A stretch of DNA of 64,000 nt from Cellulosilyticum sp. I15G10I2 (lineage in GTDB: Bacteria > Bacillota > Clostridia > Lachnospirales > Cellulosilyticaceae): assembly GCF_900095725.1 (NCBI RefSeq), contig NZ_FMMP01000006.1:806001-870000 (forward strand), written 5' to 3'. This document shows positions 42,914 through 52,240 of the stretch, piece by piece. The notes beneath the pieces are model-generated. The model was not told where the DNA came from. It saw nothing but the letters and a program-made list of their open reading frames with translations, and searched no databases. The position numbers were made by a program, and so were the translations under genes. Each line of letters begins with the position of its first letter. Position 1 is the first letter of the stretch.

Positions 42914-44014
42914 ATGTTTAAAAGAGGTTCAACTATACGGTTTACACTTAGTACTATTCTAAGCTTAGCCTTACTTATAGTATGTATTGTAGGAAGTGCC
43001 AGAGCATTTTCTTACTTTTTCAATTATACTTCTAATATTGTTGAGAGTGATGCATCACGAGAAAAGAATCCTAATATTAAAGAAATCTCAATAGAAATTT
43101 TAAAGGGTACCACGGTTAAAGAGCTAGCTGATTTACTTTATGAAAATGATTTTATCTCAAATCCATTTTATTTTAGACTTGAAAGTAAACTTAGTAAATT
43201 AGATACACAGCTTAAGCCTGGTAAATATTCTATCAGTAGTAATATGTCTAATACTCAGATTCTAAAGCTTCTTACGTCAGATATGACAGTTGCAGAAGAA
43301 ACTATTAAATTTACCATTCCAGAAGGTTACACTATTATTCAAATAGCCGACAGATTGGAAAATTTAAATATCATCTCTAAAGAAAGCTTTCTTGATGCGG
43401 TTAACAATCGCGAATATGACTACGCTTTTTTGAGAAATCTTCCACGCGATACAAAATATGCACTTGAGGGCTACTTATTTCCAGACACCTATATTGTGCG
43501 TAAAGGCGCTACTCCTGAAGAAATTATTATTAAAATGCTTAACCGGTTTCAAGAGATTATTTCACAATACTCTAATTATATTAATTCCTCTGAATATAGC
43601 TTACATGAGGTATTAGCAATCGCCTCTATTATTGAACAAGAAGCAAAATTAAGTGAGGAACGTCCTATTATTGCAGGTGTCATCTATAATCGTCTAAATT
43701 CAGATATGAAGTTACAGATGTGCTCAACTGTACAGTACGTATTAGAAAAAAGAAAGGCAGCTCTTTCTTATGCAGATCTTGAAGTTGTATCTCCTTATAA
43801 TACTTATACCAATACCGGGATACCTATAGGTCCCATCTGCGCACCTGGAGCGGAATCTATCAGTGCTGCGCTGATGCCTGATACAAACGATTATTATTTC
43901 TTTGTTGTAAAAAATGAGGCGGAAGGTTCTCATTCCTTTAGCGCTACAGCAAGTGAACATGAACGCAATAAAACAAGATATAAACAAAGTGTAGATAAAA
44001 ACTTTTATGAGTAA
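42914..44014 (+). CDS. mltG: Endolytic murein transglycosylase MltG
   Basis: 366 residues, anchored by one N-terminal membrane segment (about 13-33), with a LysM-like domain (about 60-130) and the YceG catalytic domain (motifs PEGYTIIQIADRLE, ALEGYLFPDTY, ASIIEQEAK with the likely catalytic Glu, and GPICAPG). Cuts nascent glycan strands at the membrane. First gene of the conserved mltG-trmR-trhP cluster also known from Bacillus (yrrL-M-N/O). Confidence 0.95.
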   Translation: MFKRGSTIRFTLSTILSLALLIVCIVGSARAFSYFFNYTSNIVESDASREKNPNIKEISIEILKGTTVKELADLLYENDFISNPFYFRLESKLSKLDTQLKPGKYSISSNMSNTQILKLLTSDMTVAEETIKFTIPEGYTIIQIADRLENLNIISKESFLDAVNNREYDYAFLRNLPRDTKYALEGYLFPDTYIVRKGATPEEIIIKMLNRFQEIISQYSNYINSSEYSLHEVLAIASIIEQEAKLSEERPIIAGVIYNRLNSDMKLQMCSTVQYVLEKRKAALSYADLEVVSPYNTYTNTGIPIGPICAPGAESISAALMPDTNDYYFFVVKNEAEGSHSFSATASEHERNKTRYKQSVDKNFYE

Positions 44015-44060
44015 ATCGTCCACAAGGGCGATTTATTCTTTTGTACTTGAACAAAAGAAT
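44013..44060 (+). terminator. Hairpins between mltG and trmR
   Basis: AAATCGTCC/GGGCGATTT (44013-44034) followed by ATTCTTTT, and a second hairpin ATTCTTTTGT/ACAAAAGAAT (44034-44060). Probably terminates or attenuates after mltG. Confidence 0.65.
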
Positions 44061-44109
44061 AAATTGATTTATATTGACAGTGGAGAATATTTTAAGAAAG
44101 GAAACTTTT

Positions 44110-44787
44110 ATGAGCGAAATTAACTACAGTTATATTGTTGAATATATAAGAGCACTTCATCCCGTACCTACCTCAAATGTTTTACTGGAAATCGAAAAAA
44201 AAATAGCAAGTGAGACTGAGCACTGGCCAATTATTAAACCTGAGGTAGCTGATTTTATCAAGGTTGTTTTATCTCTTATAAAACCTGTTCATATTTTGGA
44301 GATTGGTACTGCCGTAGGCTACTCTTCTATTTTGATGAGTGAATTTTTAAGTGAAAATGGGCATATTACTACAATAGAACGCTTTCCGTATATGCTAAAT
44401 ATAGCTAAAGAAAATATTAAAAAAGCAGGCCTTGAGGAAACTATTACTGTCCTTGAAGGTGATGCTTCAGAAATTTTGCCCACTCTAGATGCAATGCAGT
44501 ATGATGTAGTCTTTATGGATTGTGCTAAGGGGCAATACATTCATTTTTTACCAGAGTGCCTACGATTATTAAAGCCTAATGGGCTTTTGATTACAGATAA
44601 TGTTTTACACAAAGGAACAGTGGCACGTTCGAGATATTTGATTGATAGAAGACAAAGGACAACCCATTCAAGACTAAGAGATTTTTTATGGACGATTACA
44701 CACAGTGATGAGCTTAGATCCAGCGTATTGCCGGTTGGTGATGGCATTGCATTAAGCTTTAAAACAGGAGGGAAAACCAATGACTAA
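44110..44787 (+). CDS. trmR: O-methyltransferase, tRNA 5-hydroxyuridine type (TrmR-like)
   Basis: 225 residues from ATG 44110 (after AAGAAAGGAAAC; an earlier in-frame start is unlikely). SAM-binding motif ILEIGTAVGYSS (about 62-73) and FMDCAKGQY acidic site. In Bacillus the syntenic YrrM/TrmR makes 5-methoxyuridine at tRNA position 34 from 5-hydroxyuridine made by the U32 proteins next to it. Same pair here, overlapping by eight bases. Confidence 0.88.
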   Translation: MSEINYSYIVEYIRALHPVPTSNVLLEIEKKIASETEHWPIIKPEVADFIKVVLSLIKPVHILEIGTAVGYSSILMSEFLSENGHITTIERFPYMLNIAKENIKKAGLEETITVLEGDASEILPTLDAMQYDVVFMDCAKGQYIHFLPECLRLLKPNGLLITDNVLHKGTVARSRYLIDRRQRTTHSRLRDFLWTITHSDELRSSVLPVGDGIALSFKTGGKTND

Positions 44788-46018
44788 GCCAGTAGAATTA
44801 TTAGCTCCAGCTGGGAGTTTAGAAACATTAAAAATTGCTGTTTTATATGGTGCAGATGCTGTTTATATTGGCGGAGACCATTACGGCTTAAGAGCAAAAG
44901 CCAAAAATTTCACTCTCGAAGAGATGGCTGAAGGAATAAAATTTGCACATGCTCATGGTGTAAAAGTCTATGTAACTGCTAATATTTTTGCACATCATGA
45001 TGATTTTGAGGGTATGAAAGATTATTTTTTAGCCCTGTCATCTATGTCAGTAGATGCCCTTATCGTTGCAGATCTTGGTGTATTTAGCATTGCTCGGGAA
45101 GTTGTACCAAATATGGAAATTCATATTTCTACGCAAGCTAATAACACGAATTATCATAGTGCGCTCTTTTTATACAAGCAAGGGGCAAAGCGTATTGTAG
45201 TTGCCCGTGAATTATCCTTTGAAGAGATTAAAACAATGCGTCAGCATCTTCCTGACGATGTTACACTTGAAGCTTTTGTTCATGGTGCAATGTGTATGTC
45301 TTATTCCGGAAGATGTCTTTTAAGTAACTATATGACCCATAGAGATGCTAATCGTGGTGAGTGCGCCCAGCCATGCAGGTGGAAATATCATGTAGTTGAA
45401 GAAACGAGACCTGGGGAATATATGCCTATTGAGGAAACTGAGAGAGGAACTTATATTTATAATTCCAGAGATTTATGCATGATAGAATATATCCCAGAAC
45501 TTATTGAAGCTGGTATATACAGTTTCAAAATAGAAGGCAGAATGAAAACACCTCTCTATGTTGCAACAGTGGTTAAAGCTTATAGAGAGGCAATTGATAC
45601 TTATTTATGCGATCCGCATGCTTTCGCCTTGAAAAAAGATTACTTTTTTGAAGAGGTTGGCAAGGCAAGCCACCGTGAGTTTACAACAGGCTTTTACTAT
45701 CAGAAACCAACATCCGACGATCAAACTTATTCTCATAATTCTTATATAAGAAACTATGATTTTTCTGGTATGGTTATTGACTATGACCCCATAGAGCATC
45801 TTGTAACCATCGAACAAAGACGTAAGTTTTCAGCAGGCGATACGGTTGAAATCCTTGTTCCGAAAGGCCCTCCTATTAGCTGCACCGTAGAAACATTATG
45901 GGACGATAAGGGAAACAGTATTGCCTCTGCACCTCATCCTAAGCAAATTGTTAAGTTCAAAGTATCTGAAGACGTTAATGTACCTTCAGTTCTTAGAAAA
46001 TTAGACCTCAAATCATAA
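44780..46018 (+). CDS. trhP: U32 peptidase-family tRNA hydroxylation protein (TrhP-like)
   Basis: 412 residues with the U32 signature and its conserved cysteines (HGAMCMSYSGRCLLSNY and GECAQPCRW, about 168-205). TrhP proteins take part in prephenate-dependent 5-hydroxylation of tRNA uridine 34, feeding TrmR next door. Only one U32 gene is present, against two in Bacillus. The protease name is historical. Confidence 0.87.
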   Translation: MTKPVELLAPAGSLETLKIAVLYGADAVYIGGDHYGLRAKAKNFTLEEMAEGIKFAHAHGVKVYVTANIFAHHDDFEGMKDYFLALSSMSVDALIVADLGVFSIAREVVPNMEIHISTQANNTNYHSALFLYKQGAKRIVVARELSFEEIKTMRQHLPDDVTLEAFVHGAMCMSYSGRCLLSNYMTHRDANRGECAQPCRWKYHVVEETRPGEYMPIEETERGTYIYNSRDLCMIEYIPELIEAGIYSFKIEGRMKTPLYVATVVKAYREAIDTYLCDPHAFALKKDYFFEEVGKASHREFTTGFYYQKPTSDDQTYSHNSYIRNYDFSGMVIDYDPIEHLVTIEQRRKFSAGDTVEILVPKGPPISCTVETLWDDKGNSIASAPHPKQIVKFKVSEDVNVPSVLRKLDLKS

Positions 46019-46097
46019 CACTGCTACAGAGCGTATTTCTATACACTTTACATTCTTTTAAAAAACAAGTATAATAGGAGAAAATTTAATAATTTAT

Positions 46098-46184
46098 GTG
46101 TTTGCGGGGGAACCATATGGTTGAGAAGGCTAAAACCTGACCCTTTGAACCTGTTAGTTAATACTAACGTAGGGAAGCAAATCA
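46098..46184 (+). ncRNA. TPP riboswitch (THI element)
   Basis: Contains the conserved TPP-aptamer parts: GCGGGGGAACC, TTGAGAAGG, ACCCTTTGAACCTG and TAATACTAACGTAGGGAAGC, closed by TTTGC/GCAAA. Located 86 nt before thiM, controlling the thiM-thiE operon by thiamine pyrophosphate. Confidence 0.95.
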
Positions 46185-46208
46185 AATATTCTATATTTGA
46201 TATATTTA

Positions 46209-46240
46209 AACGCTTACCTATCGGTAGGCGTTATATTTTT
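46209..46240 (+). terminator. Riboswitch expression-platform terminator
   Basis: AACGCTTACC (46209-46218) pairs with GGTAGGCGTT (46223-46232), four-base loop, followed by ATATTTTT. It follows the TPP aptamer directly, so TPP binding should stop transcription before thiM. Confidence 0.85.
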
Positions 46241-46269
46241 GAAATAGAAAAGAATTTGGAGGTGCTTTT

Positions 46270-47097
46270 GTGCACGAAATCGTTGCAAAAATTACTGACA
46301 TCGTCTATCAAACAAAAAAGGAAACACCTCTTGTTCATTGTCTGACTAACCCACTTACAGCAAATGATTGTGCTAATATCATTCTTACAGTTGGCGCAAA
46401 GCCTATTATGGCACAACACTTACAAGAAATTGCCCAAATAACAAAAAAGTCAAAAGCTCTAGTTATCAATATTGGTGGAATAACAGACGATATGATAGAG
46501 AGTGTTTTTCTTTCAGGCCATATCGCAAAAGCTCATAATATTCCTATTATATTTGACCCTGTTGGAGCTGCTGGGAGCGACTTGCGTAAAACACTTTCTA
46601 AGCGTATACTCACTGAACTAAGTCCAGACATTATAAAGGGCAACATGTCAGAAATTAAAGCCTTATGCGACCTTGAAACAGATGCAGTCGGCGTTGATGT
46701 TGCTGCAGGAGATATTATTACAGATAAAAATGAACAGTACTTAGCGGAGATTGTAAAAGCGCTTGCAGTTAAACAAAACGCTGTCATCGTAGCTACAGGC
46801 AAAACAGATATCATTGCTAATCAAGACGCTATTTTCTTAATTAAAAATGGTGTTTCTATGATGAGTCAGGTTACAGGTACAGGATGTATGTGTACAAGCC
46901 TCATAGGAGCCTATTGTAATACAGGAGATTATCTTAGCGCTGCTATTGCAGCCGTAACTATTATGGGCATTTCAGGTGAACTTGCACAATTATCTTGCAA
47001 GGGTATCGGGGGCTTTAAGACTTTGTTATTTGATAATCTTTATACTATTTCTGATGAAACAATAAAAGAAAGGAGCAAAATTATTGCTTACCATTGA
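46270..47097 (+). CDS. thiM: Hydroxyethylthiazole kinase
   Basis: 275 residues, GTG start after TTGGAGGTG. Family motifs PLVHCLTNPLTANDCAN, DPVGAAGSD, NMSEIKAL and VTGTGCMCTSL with the catalytic Cys. Phosphorylates the thiazole moiety for thiamine salvage. Overlaps thiE by 14 bases. Confidence 0.95.
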   Translation: MHEIVAKITDIVYQTKKETPLVHCLTNPLTANDCANIILTVGAKPIMAQHLQEIAQITKKSKALVINIGGITDDMIESVFLSGHIAKAHNIPIIFDPVGAAGSDLRKTLSKRILTELSPDIIKGNMSEIKALCDLETDAVGVDVAAGDIITDKNEQYLAEIVKALAVKQNAVIVATGKTDIIANQDAIFLIKNGVSMMSQVTGTGCMCTSLIGAYCNTGDYLSAAIAAVTIMGISGELAQLSCKGIGGFKTLLFDNLYTISDETIKERSKIIAYH

Positions 47098-47716
47098 TTA
47101 TTCATTATACCTTGTAACAGACCATACATACTTTAACGAGGAAACATTTTATGCCGCCATCGAAACAGCCCTTCAAAATGGAGTAACCATTATGCAATTA
47201 CGAGAAAAAGATGCTGATTCGAGACGTTTTTTTGAAAGGGCACTTAAGGTAAAAAGACTTACAGATTTCTATCAGGTACCACTCATTATAAATGACAGAA
47301 TAGATATTGCTTTAGCTGTTGATGCTGCTGGAGTACATCTCGGCCAAAGTGATCTGCCGGCTAAAGAAGCGCGCAAGCTTTTAGGAAAGGATAAACTTAT
47401 CGGTGTAAGTGCAAAAACAATATCACAAGCACTCGATGCCCAAGAGGCTGGAGCTAACTATTTAGGAACCGGCGCCATTAACCCAACTACTACAAAGGTT
47501 ATCACACAACTTACTGAAATTTCTACTTTAAAAGCAATATGTAATGCTGTAAATATTCCGGTAGTTGCAATAGGTGGGATATCCGAAAACAATGCCAGTA
47601 ATTTAAAAAATACAAACATTAACGGGATTGCAGTTGTATCTGCTATTTTAGCACAACCTGATATTGCCTCTGCAACAAAAAAGATGTCTCAAATTTCAAA
47701 ATCAATTATAGGATAG
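47084..47716 (+). CDS. thiE: Thiamine-phosphate synthase
   Basis: 210 residues, TTG start 8 nt after AAAGGAG. Motifs MQLREKDADSRRF, NDRIDIALAVDAAGVHLGQSDLP (in parts), GTGAINPTTTK and VVAIGGI. Joins the thiazole and pyrimidine phosphates. Second gene of the riboswitch operon. Confidence 0.94.
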   Translation: MLTIDYSLYLVTDHTYFNEETFYAAIETALQNGVTIMQLREKDADSRRFFERALKVKRLTDFYQVPLIINDRIDIALAVDAAGVHLGQSDLPAKEARKLLGKDKLIGVSAKTISQALDAQEAGANYLGTGAINPTTTKVITQLTEISTLKAICNAVNIPVVAIGGISENNASNLKNTNINGIAVVSAILAQPDIASATKKMSQISKSIIG

Positions 47717-47740
47717 TCACTTAATATGTCCATAGTAATA

Positions 47741-47791
47741 AAACTCAATTTAATCTTTAAGTAATAACTTGAAGATTAGATTGAGTTTTAA
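47741..47791. terminator. Terminator after thiE
   Basis: AAACTCAATTTAATCTT (47741-47757) pairs with 47772-47788 with one wobble, then TTTA-rich. Also insulates the convergent small gene. Confidence 0.8.
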
Positions 47792-47825
47792 AATATAAAT
47801 GCCATTTGGTACAAAGATATATTTT

Positions 47826-47987
47826 TTATTGTTTAAGCTTTTCTATATCATCTTCTTCAGAATCAGGAGCTAAAGTCTTAATGGCTTTAATAATTATTTC
47901 GCCATATTCTTCTGCTAGATGAACTAGGCCGTTTTCTTCTTCGTTAGAATCTTTATCTATTTTTTCACTGTTTTTATTCTCTTTCAT
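47826..47987 (-). CDS. Small acidic protein of unknown function
   Basis: 53 residues from ATG 47987 (RBS AAGGAATGATC). Very rich in Glu, Asp and Lys (EEENGLVHLAEEYGEIIIK). Located between thiE and the DUF362 gene. No family recognised. Confidence 0.5.
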   Translation of the reverse strand: MKENKNSEKIDKDSNEEENGLVHLAEEYGEIIIKAIKTLAPDSEEDDIEKLKQ

Positions 47988-48031
47988 GTGATCATTCCTT
48001 TCTTTTTATTCTCATTTCTAGTTAATATAAA

Positions 48032-48940
48032 TTATACCGTTTCAAGTATCATCTTCTCCCCATATACTTTCTCAGAGAAGATTTTCTCTGCATCAACTAA
48101 TGATAATCCTTTCATGGGAATAGCTTTAATATCCGTTTCTTTAAACCCTTTGTTCTTTAGTAAATGAATATAACCTATACCTTGTTCCATAAAGCCTAAT
48201 AATCTTGCACCGATGCTATCAACAGCAATAGGATTTCTTCCACAAATAATTAAACCGGTATGTTTATCTATGCCTTTTGTGGGGCCTGTTCCTATCATAA
48301 CAGGATTTGCACTTACAATTGCAAGGTCAATCTTAATGCTTTCTGCCATAGCAGCTATAAATCCATGAAGTTCTTCATGTATACCTAAGTTTTTTTTGGG
48401 TGAACCATGTTCCTCTGTTGTGGGCCACGAAAGAGCCATATTTTTAATACTTGCAGACATAGTTGCTTCTTCGTGTGTTTTTAATTGAGTAAAGGAAATA
48501 TGGTAGGTCATTTCATTGATGATTTTATTAACTTTAATGGTATTTGGTTTCTTATGATTAAGTGACAAGGTAACATAAGGGCCTGTATTAAAATCAATAA
48601 ACTCCACCTGTTCTTCTTCTATTACAAGGTCAAAACCAACCTCTTCCATTACTTGTTTTGTATTCCCACTACCAGCCCCTGTGGCAATAATTATTCTTCT
48701 TGGACTTCTTGCTTTTACCCACTTAATAATAGTTCGTAGTGTTTCAGGGCCAACAACTACCCCGTCTGAAGGGTTTGTTTTTTGATTATTGACCCAGTTT
48801 GGTGTAAGTACAACTACATCATCACTTTTTATATCCCGTTCTACCTGAAGACGTTTCAAACCACTAAGCACTGCTTCTGACTCATTTTCATCATGAATAA
48901 CTGCTACATCATGGTTACTATAACTAAGATATTTTTTCAT
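48032..48940 (-). CDS. DUF362-family protein
   Basis: 302 residues from ATG 48940 after TGAGGTGAATGAT. The family pattern is seen in VVVLTPNWVNNQ, RRIIIATGAGSG, KTHEEATMSASIKNMA (His/Glu site) and NPIAVDSIGARLLGF. DUF362 proteins are poorly understood, some with iron-sulfur domains. No Cys cluster is present here. Confidence 0.8.
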   Translation of the reverse strand: MKKYLSYSNHDVAVIHDENESEAVLSGLKRLQVERDIKSDDVVVLTPNWVNNQKTNPSDGVVVGPETLRTIIKWVKARSPRRIIIATGAGSGNTKQVMEEVGFDLVIEEEQVEFIDFNTGPYVTLSLNHKKPNTIKVNKIINEMTYHISFTQLKTHEEATMSASIKNMALSWPTTEEHGSPKKNLGIHEELHGFIAAMAESIKIDLAIVSANPVMIGTGPTKGIDKHTGLIICGRNPIAVDSIGARLLGFMEQGIGYIHLLKNKGFKETDIKAIPMKGLSLVDAEKIFSEKVYGEKMILETV

Positions 48941-49142
48941 ATCATTCACCTCAGTATCATTATCTCCAAAAGAGTGTGTTTTTATAGATCTTTTTAAACT
49001 ACCAATACTGTTCCTTTCCAATAATAATACTGCTTAAAGGATATATTATTTAACTAACATCACCTTTCAACAGGCAATCCACTAGTTTTGTAAGCAACAA
49101 TAACATGACGCGATTCACATACTTTCATTAAGTCAGACAATG

Positions 49143-49180
49143 AAATGCCTTCATACGTTTTAAGTATGAAGGCATTTTTT
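49143..49180. terminator. Terminator after the sugar-isomerase operon
   Basis: AAATGCCTTCATAC (49143-49156) is perfectly inverted at 49164-49177, followed by TTT on the plus strand. It lies 40 bases after the lyxose-isomerase stop and could act in both directions. Confidence 0.8.
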
Positions 49181-49219
49181 CATAAATTTATCTCTAGTTA
49201 AAACTGTTTGATTATGTTA

Positions 49220-49906
49220 TTAGAGCTTATCATATTCATTACATAATGGACAAATTGCTGGTTCATTTTCTTCTATATATGAAAATCTTTTTTGTTCATT
49301 CGCAAATACATTATCCGTATAATCATCATTTATCTTAGAAACTTCTCCTACTACCACATTACCTTTTCCCCTCTTTACGCCAAACCTATGATATAACCGT
49401 GGGGTGAGAGAAATACTATTTCCTGGTGTTATCTCAATAATTTGACCTGGCTCAACTATATATTTAATCCCATCCATATACACCTCAACCTGAGAGTTAT
49501 AATCAACCTTTCCATCTCTTGTAGCATTAAACAATTCAATTTCCATAATACCATTACCTCGATTGATAATATCTTCTGTTTTATTATTATGAAAATGAAG
49601 CGGAATGACTTGCTTATGTTCATCGTTAAATACAATGACTTTTTCACAATATGGGACACCTATTCCAGGATTATAAAGACTCCCATTTCTAATTGTAAAT
49701 AAAACAGCGCCGACATGTTTAAAATCGTCACTCCCAAAATCTGTTACATCCCATCCTAACATAACCTCTTTGATACGATCAATCTCTTCTTTCCGCTTCC
49801 TCCACTCCTCTATTTCCCAATAAGCAAAATGAGGAAGGCAAAAATTTATATTTTTTATCGCTTTTTTTGCTTCTTGAATTGCTTTGTTAATTTCTGTTCT
49901 TTTCAT
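49220..49906 (-). CDS. D-lyxose ketol-isomerase
   Basis: 228 residues, cupin fold. Metal ligands His104, His106 (PLHFHNNK), Glu111 and His173 (LYHRFGV) fit the D-lyxose isomerase family, which converts D-lyxose to D-xylulose and often D-mannose to D-fructose. C-terminal CPLC is a short Cys pair. Third gene of the leftward rare-sugar operon. Confidence 0.88.
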   Translation of the reverse strand: MKRTEINKAIQEAKKAIKNINFCLPHFAYWEIEEWRKRKEEIDRIKEVMLGWDVTDFGSDDFKHVGAVLFTIRNGSLYNPGIGVPYCEKVIVFNDEHKQVIPLHFHNNKTEDIINRGNGIMEIELFNATRDGKVDYNSQVEVYMDGIKYIVEPGQIIEITPGNSISLTPRLYHRFGVKRGKGNVVVGEVSKINDDYTDNVFANEQKRFSYIEENEPAICPLCNEYDKL

Positions 49907-49980
49907 TTTTTCCTCTTGTATAATAAATGCTAGGGAAGCCCATTATACAGTTTCCTTTCCGATTAGTCCAAGCACTCTCA

Positions 49981-52209
49981 TTACACCCGTTTCTTTCCTA
50001 GGATGATAGATAAATCTTCTTTTACTTCAGATAATGCAGTTACCACATCGATTTCTTTGTAAATTGCCTTTTTTATTCCTTTTGATAAAAGTTGGTCAAC
50101 TGTTTCTAAATCAACGGGTTGCCCTTCAAAATTGTAAATTTCTTCTCTTAATCCGCCCATATTGCACTTTTCATCGATAAGCTTAAGCCAGTTATAAGAT
50201 CCTTTTAATGTTTCATCTTGAAATACAGACACTGTTGGGATACATCCACATAATCGCATTGTAGATATAGCCGCTGTATCAGACAAATTCCATTTAATAA
50301 AATCATAACAAGCGGATATATTTGAAGAATTCTTATTAATCCCAAGAGCCCACCCACCAAGCATAGTTTTGCCGCTAGGCAACCGCGTTCCTCCTATATA
50401 TTTTTCATAGGTATTGCCATGATGTGAATATTTTCCAGGTTGATAATGTGCTGCAAAACCTTGAGCTATGGGAATTTCACCTTTAATTAGTAATTCAAAG
50501 ATTTCGTCCCAAAAATAATGTGCAGTTTCTTTTGGCGCATGTTCAAAAGTTTTCACTAAATTTTCTAAGGCCCTAACATTCTCCTCGCTGTCTATTACCA
50601 AGCTGCCCCATTGATCTATAATCTTTCCATGAAAAGCCCATTGTCTTGGTAAAAATTCATTTATCAGGCCTACTGGTTCTAAAGAGGTTGCTGCTGTTCC
50701 ATACTCAAATGGAGATTTTGGATTTTCTCTTCTATCGAAAAACTCAGCAATAATATTAAAGTTAGTCCATGTTTTAGGTGGTTCCAATTCATAACCATAT
50801 TTTTTAAAAAATTGAACCTTTATGTCTCTGTCTGAAAAAATATCTTTACGGTATAATAGAGTTTGTACTGTAGCTATAATAGGGAAAATATGTGTTCCTG
50901 TATCACCTTTATAAAACGCGTTTTTTACACTACTTGGATAGCAATTTAATAACTTATCTTCTCTAACCTTCGGAAGCATATTTGCTAGATAGTTCTTCCC
51001 AAGAATACTCCGCAGCCATGGAATATCTATCATTACAAGATCATAATCCGAAAGTTGTTGCTCAACTTGTCTTGTTAGTTCGCTTCTTAATTCAGTATAA
51101 TTTCGCTTATCAAATTCAAATTTTATACCGGTTACATTGGTAAAGCTATAAGATAGTTTTTCCATAGCGTTTACCATGTCGCTTTGGAATGCTAAAATAC
51201 GTATTTTTGTTCCATTATTATAAGACTTTGCTACATCTGCAGTCCTATATTTCTTTTTTGACTCAATATAAATAGTCTTATTTTCTGCAAGGTGTTTATT
51301 ACCAATTAATTCTATTAATAGTTTTGCGGCTTTTTTGCCTAATAAAATTGCATTTCTTCCATATTGGTTGATCTTTTTATATAAGTCTGTTGTATACCAT
51401 TTTTCGCCAACAATTGCATGAATTTCTATATTATAATGTAAAATATTACACACTTCTAAAGTTATTTTGGCAAATTCTATTGACGAAGTAATGATACAAT
51501 CAGGCACTTTATCAAATGCAATGATTTCACCATAAAGCTGATTGAAAAGAGCTTCTCTTTTTGTCTCATTTATAATAATGATATCATCTTCATGATTACT
51601 TCGTGCAGTGGTATACCCCTCTATGCAATCCTTCTCATTTGTAAAATCCTGTCTTCCAACAATTAACTTTATATTTTTACCTGAATTTTCCGCCAAAATA
51701 TCTTTAGTTATTTTATATATTATTTTTTTATTTTCAAATAGCACATTGCTGACGTCAATACTACCTATTTTTCTTTCAATAAAAACCAAAGCTACGCCTT
51801 GGTTTTGGATTTCTTTATATTTTTGATAGTTATTTACATCACTCGGTACAATTATAAGACCTATAACTCCCATACCAACTAGTTGTTCTAAAAATTGATT
51901 TTCAAGAACAATATTGTTTTGTGTCAGTTTTAAAACTGTGATGTAATCTCTTATATCTAATAAATCTGCAATACCTTCATAAATGTCACTATAGGGTTCA
52001 TCAAGACTAGGTAAAATAATGCCAATTACGATATTTTTTTGCATTTTTAGGTTTTTAGCCATATAATTAGTCTTATAGTTGAGTTCCTCCATGGCTTTTT
52101 TAATTTTTTCATATTTTTCTTCGCTAACAACAGTTTTTCCATTTATCATGTTCGAAACTGTTCCCACCGATACGCCTGCTTTTTTTGCAATGTCTTTAAT
52201 TGTCGCCAT
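49981..52209 (-). CDS. LacI regulator fused to an extracellular-type solute-binding domain
   Basis: 742 residues, about twice a normal LacI protein. HTH at 1-50 (MATIKDIAKKAGVSVGTVSNMIN), LacI-type periplasmic sensor domain (about 60-330), then from about 335 a type-2 ABC substrate-binding domain (KFDKRNYTELRSELTRQVEQ, LLYRKDIFSDRD, NEFLPRQWAFHGK, GWALGINKNSSNISACYDFIKW). No signal peptide, so it is cytosolic. Probably a sugar-sensing repressor or activator of this operon using a captured transporter domain. Family arrangement is rare. Confidence 0.88.
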   Translation of the reverse strand: MATIKDIAKKAGVSVGTVSNMINGKTVVSEEKYEKIKKAMEELNYKTNYMAKNLKMQKNIVIGIILPSLDEPYSDIYEGIADLLDIRDYITVLKLTQNNIVLENQFLEQLVGMGVIGLIIVPSDVNNYQKYKEIQNQGVALVFIERKIGSIDVSNVLFENKKIIYKITKDILAENSGKNIKLIVGRQDFTNEKDCIEGYTTARSNHEDDIIIINETKREALFNQLYGEIIAFDKVPDCIITSSIEFAKITLEVCNILHYNIEIHAIVGEKWYTTDLYKKINQYGRNAILLGKKAAKLLIELIGNKHLAENKTIYIESKKKYRTADVAKSYNNGTKIRILAFQSDMVNAMEKLSYSFTNVTGIKFEFDKRNYTELRSELTRQVEQQLSDYDLVMIDIPWLRSILGKNYLANMLPKVREDKLLNCYPSSVKNAFYKGDTGTHIFPIIATVQTLLYRKDIFSDRDIKVQFFKKYGYELEPPKTWTNFNIIAEFFDRRENPKSPFEYGTAATSLEPVGLINEFLPRQWAFHGKIIDQWGSLVIDSEENVRALENLVKTFEHAPKETAHYFWDEIFELLIKGEIPIAQGFAAHYQPGKYSHHGNTYEKYIGGTRLPSGKTMLGGWALGINKNSSNISACYDFIKWNLSDTAAISTMRLCGCIPTVSVFQDETLKGSYNWLKLIDEKCNMGGLREEIYNFEGQPVDLETVDQLLSKGIKKAIYKEIDVVTALSEVKEDLSIILGKKRV

Positions 52210-52240
52210 GTATTAGCTCCTGATTCTTTATTCTTGATCC

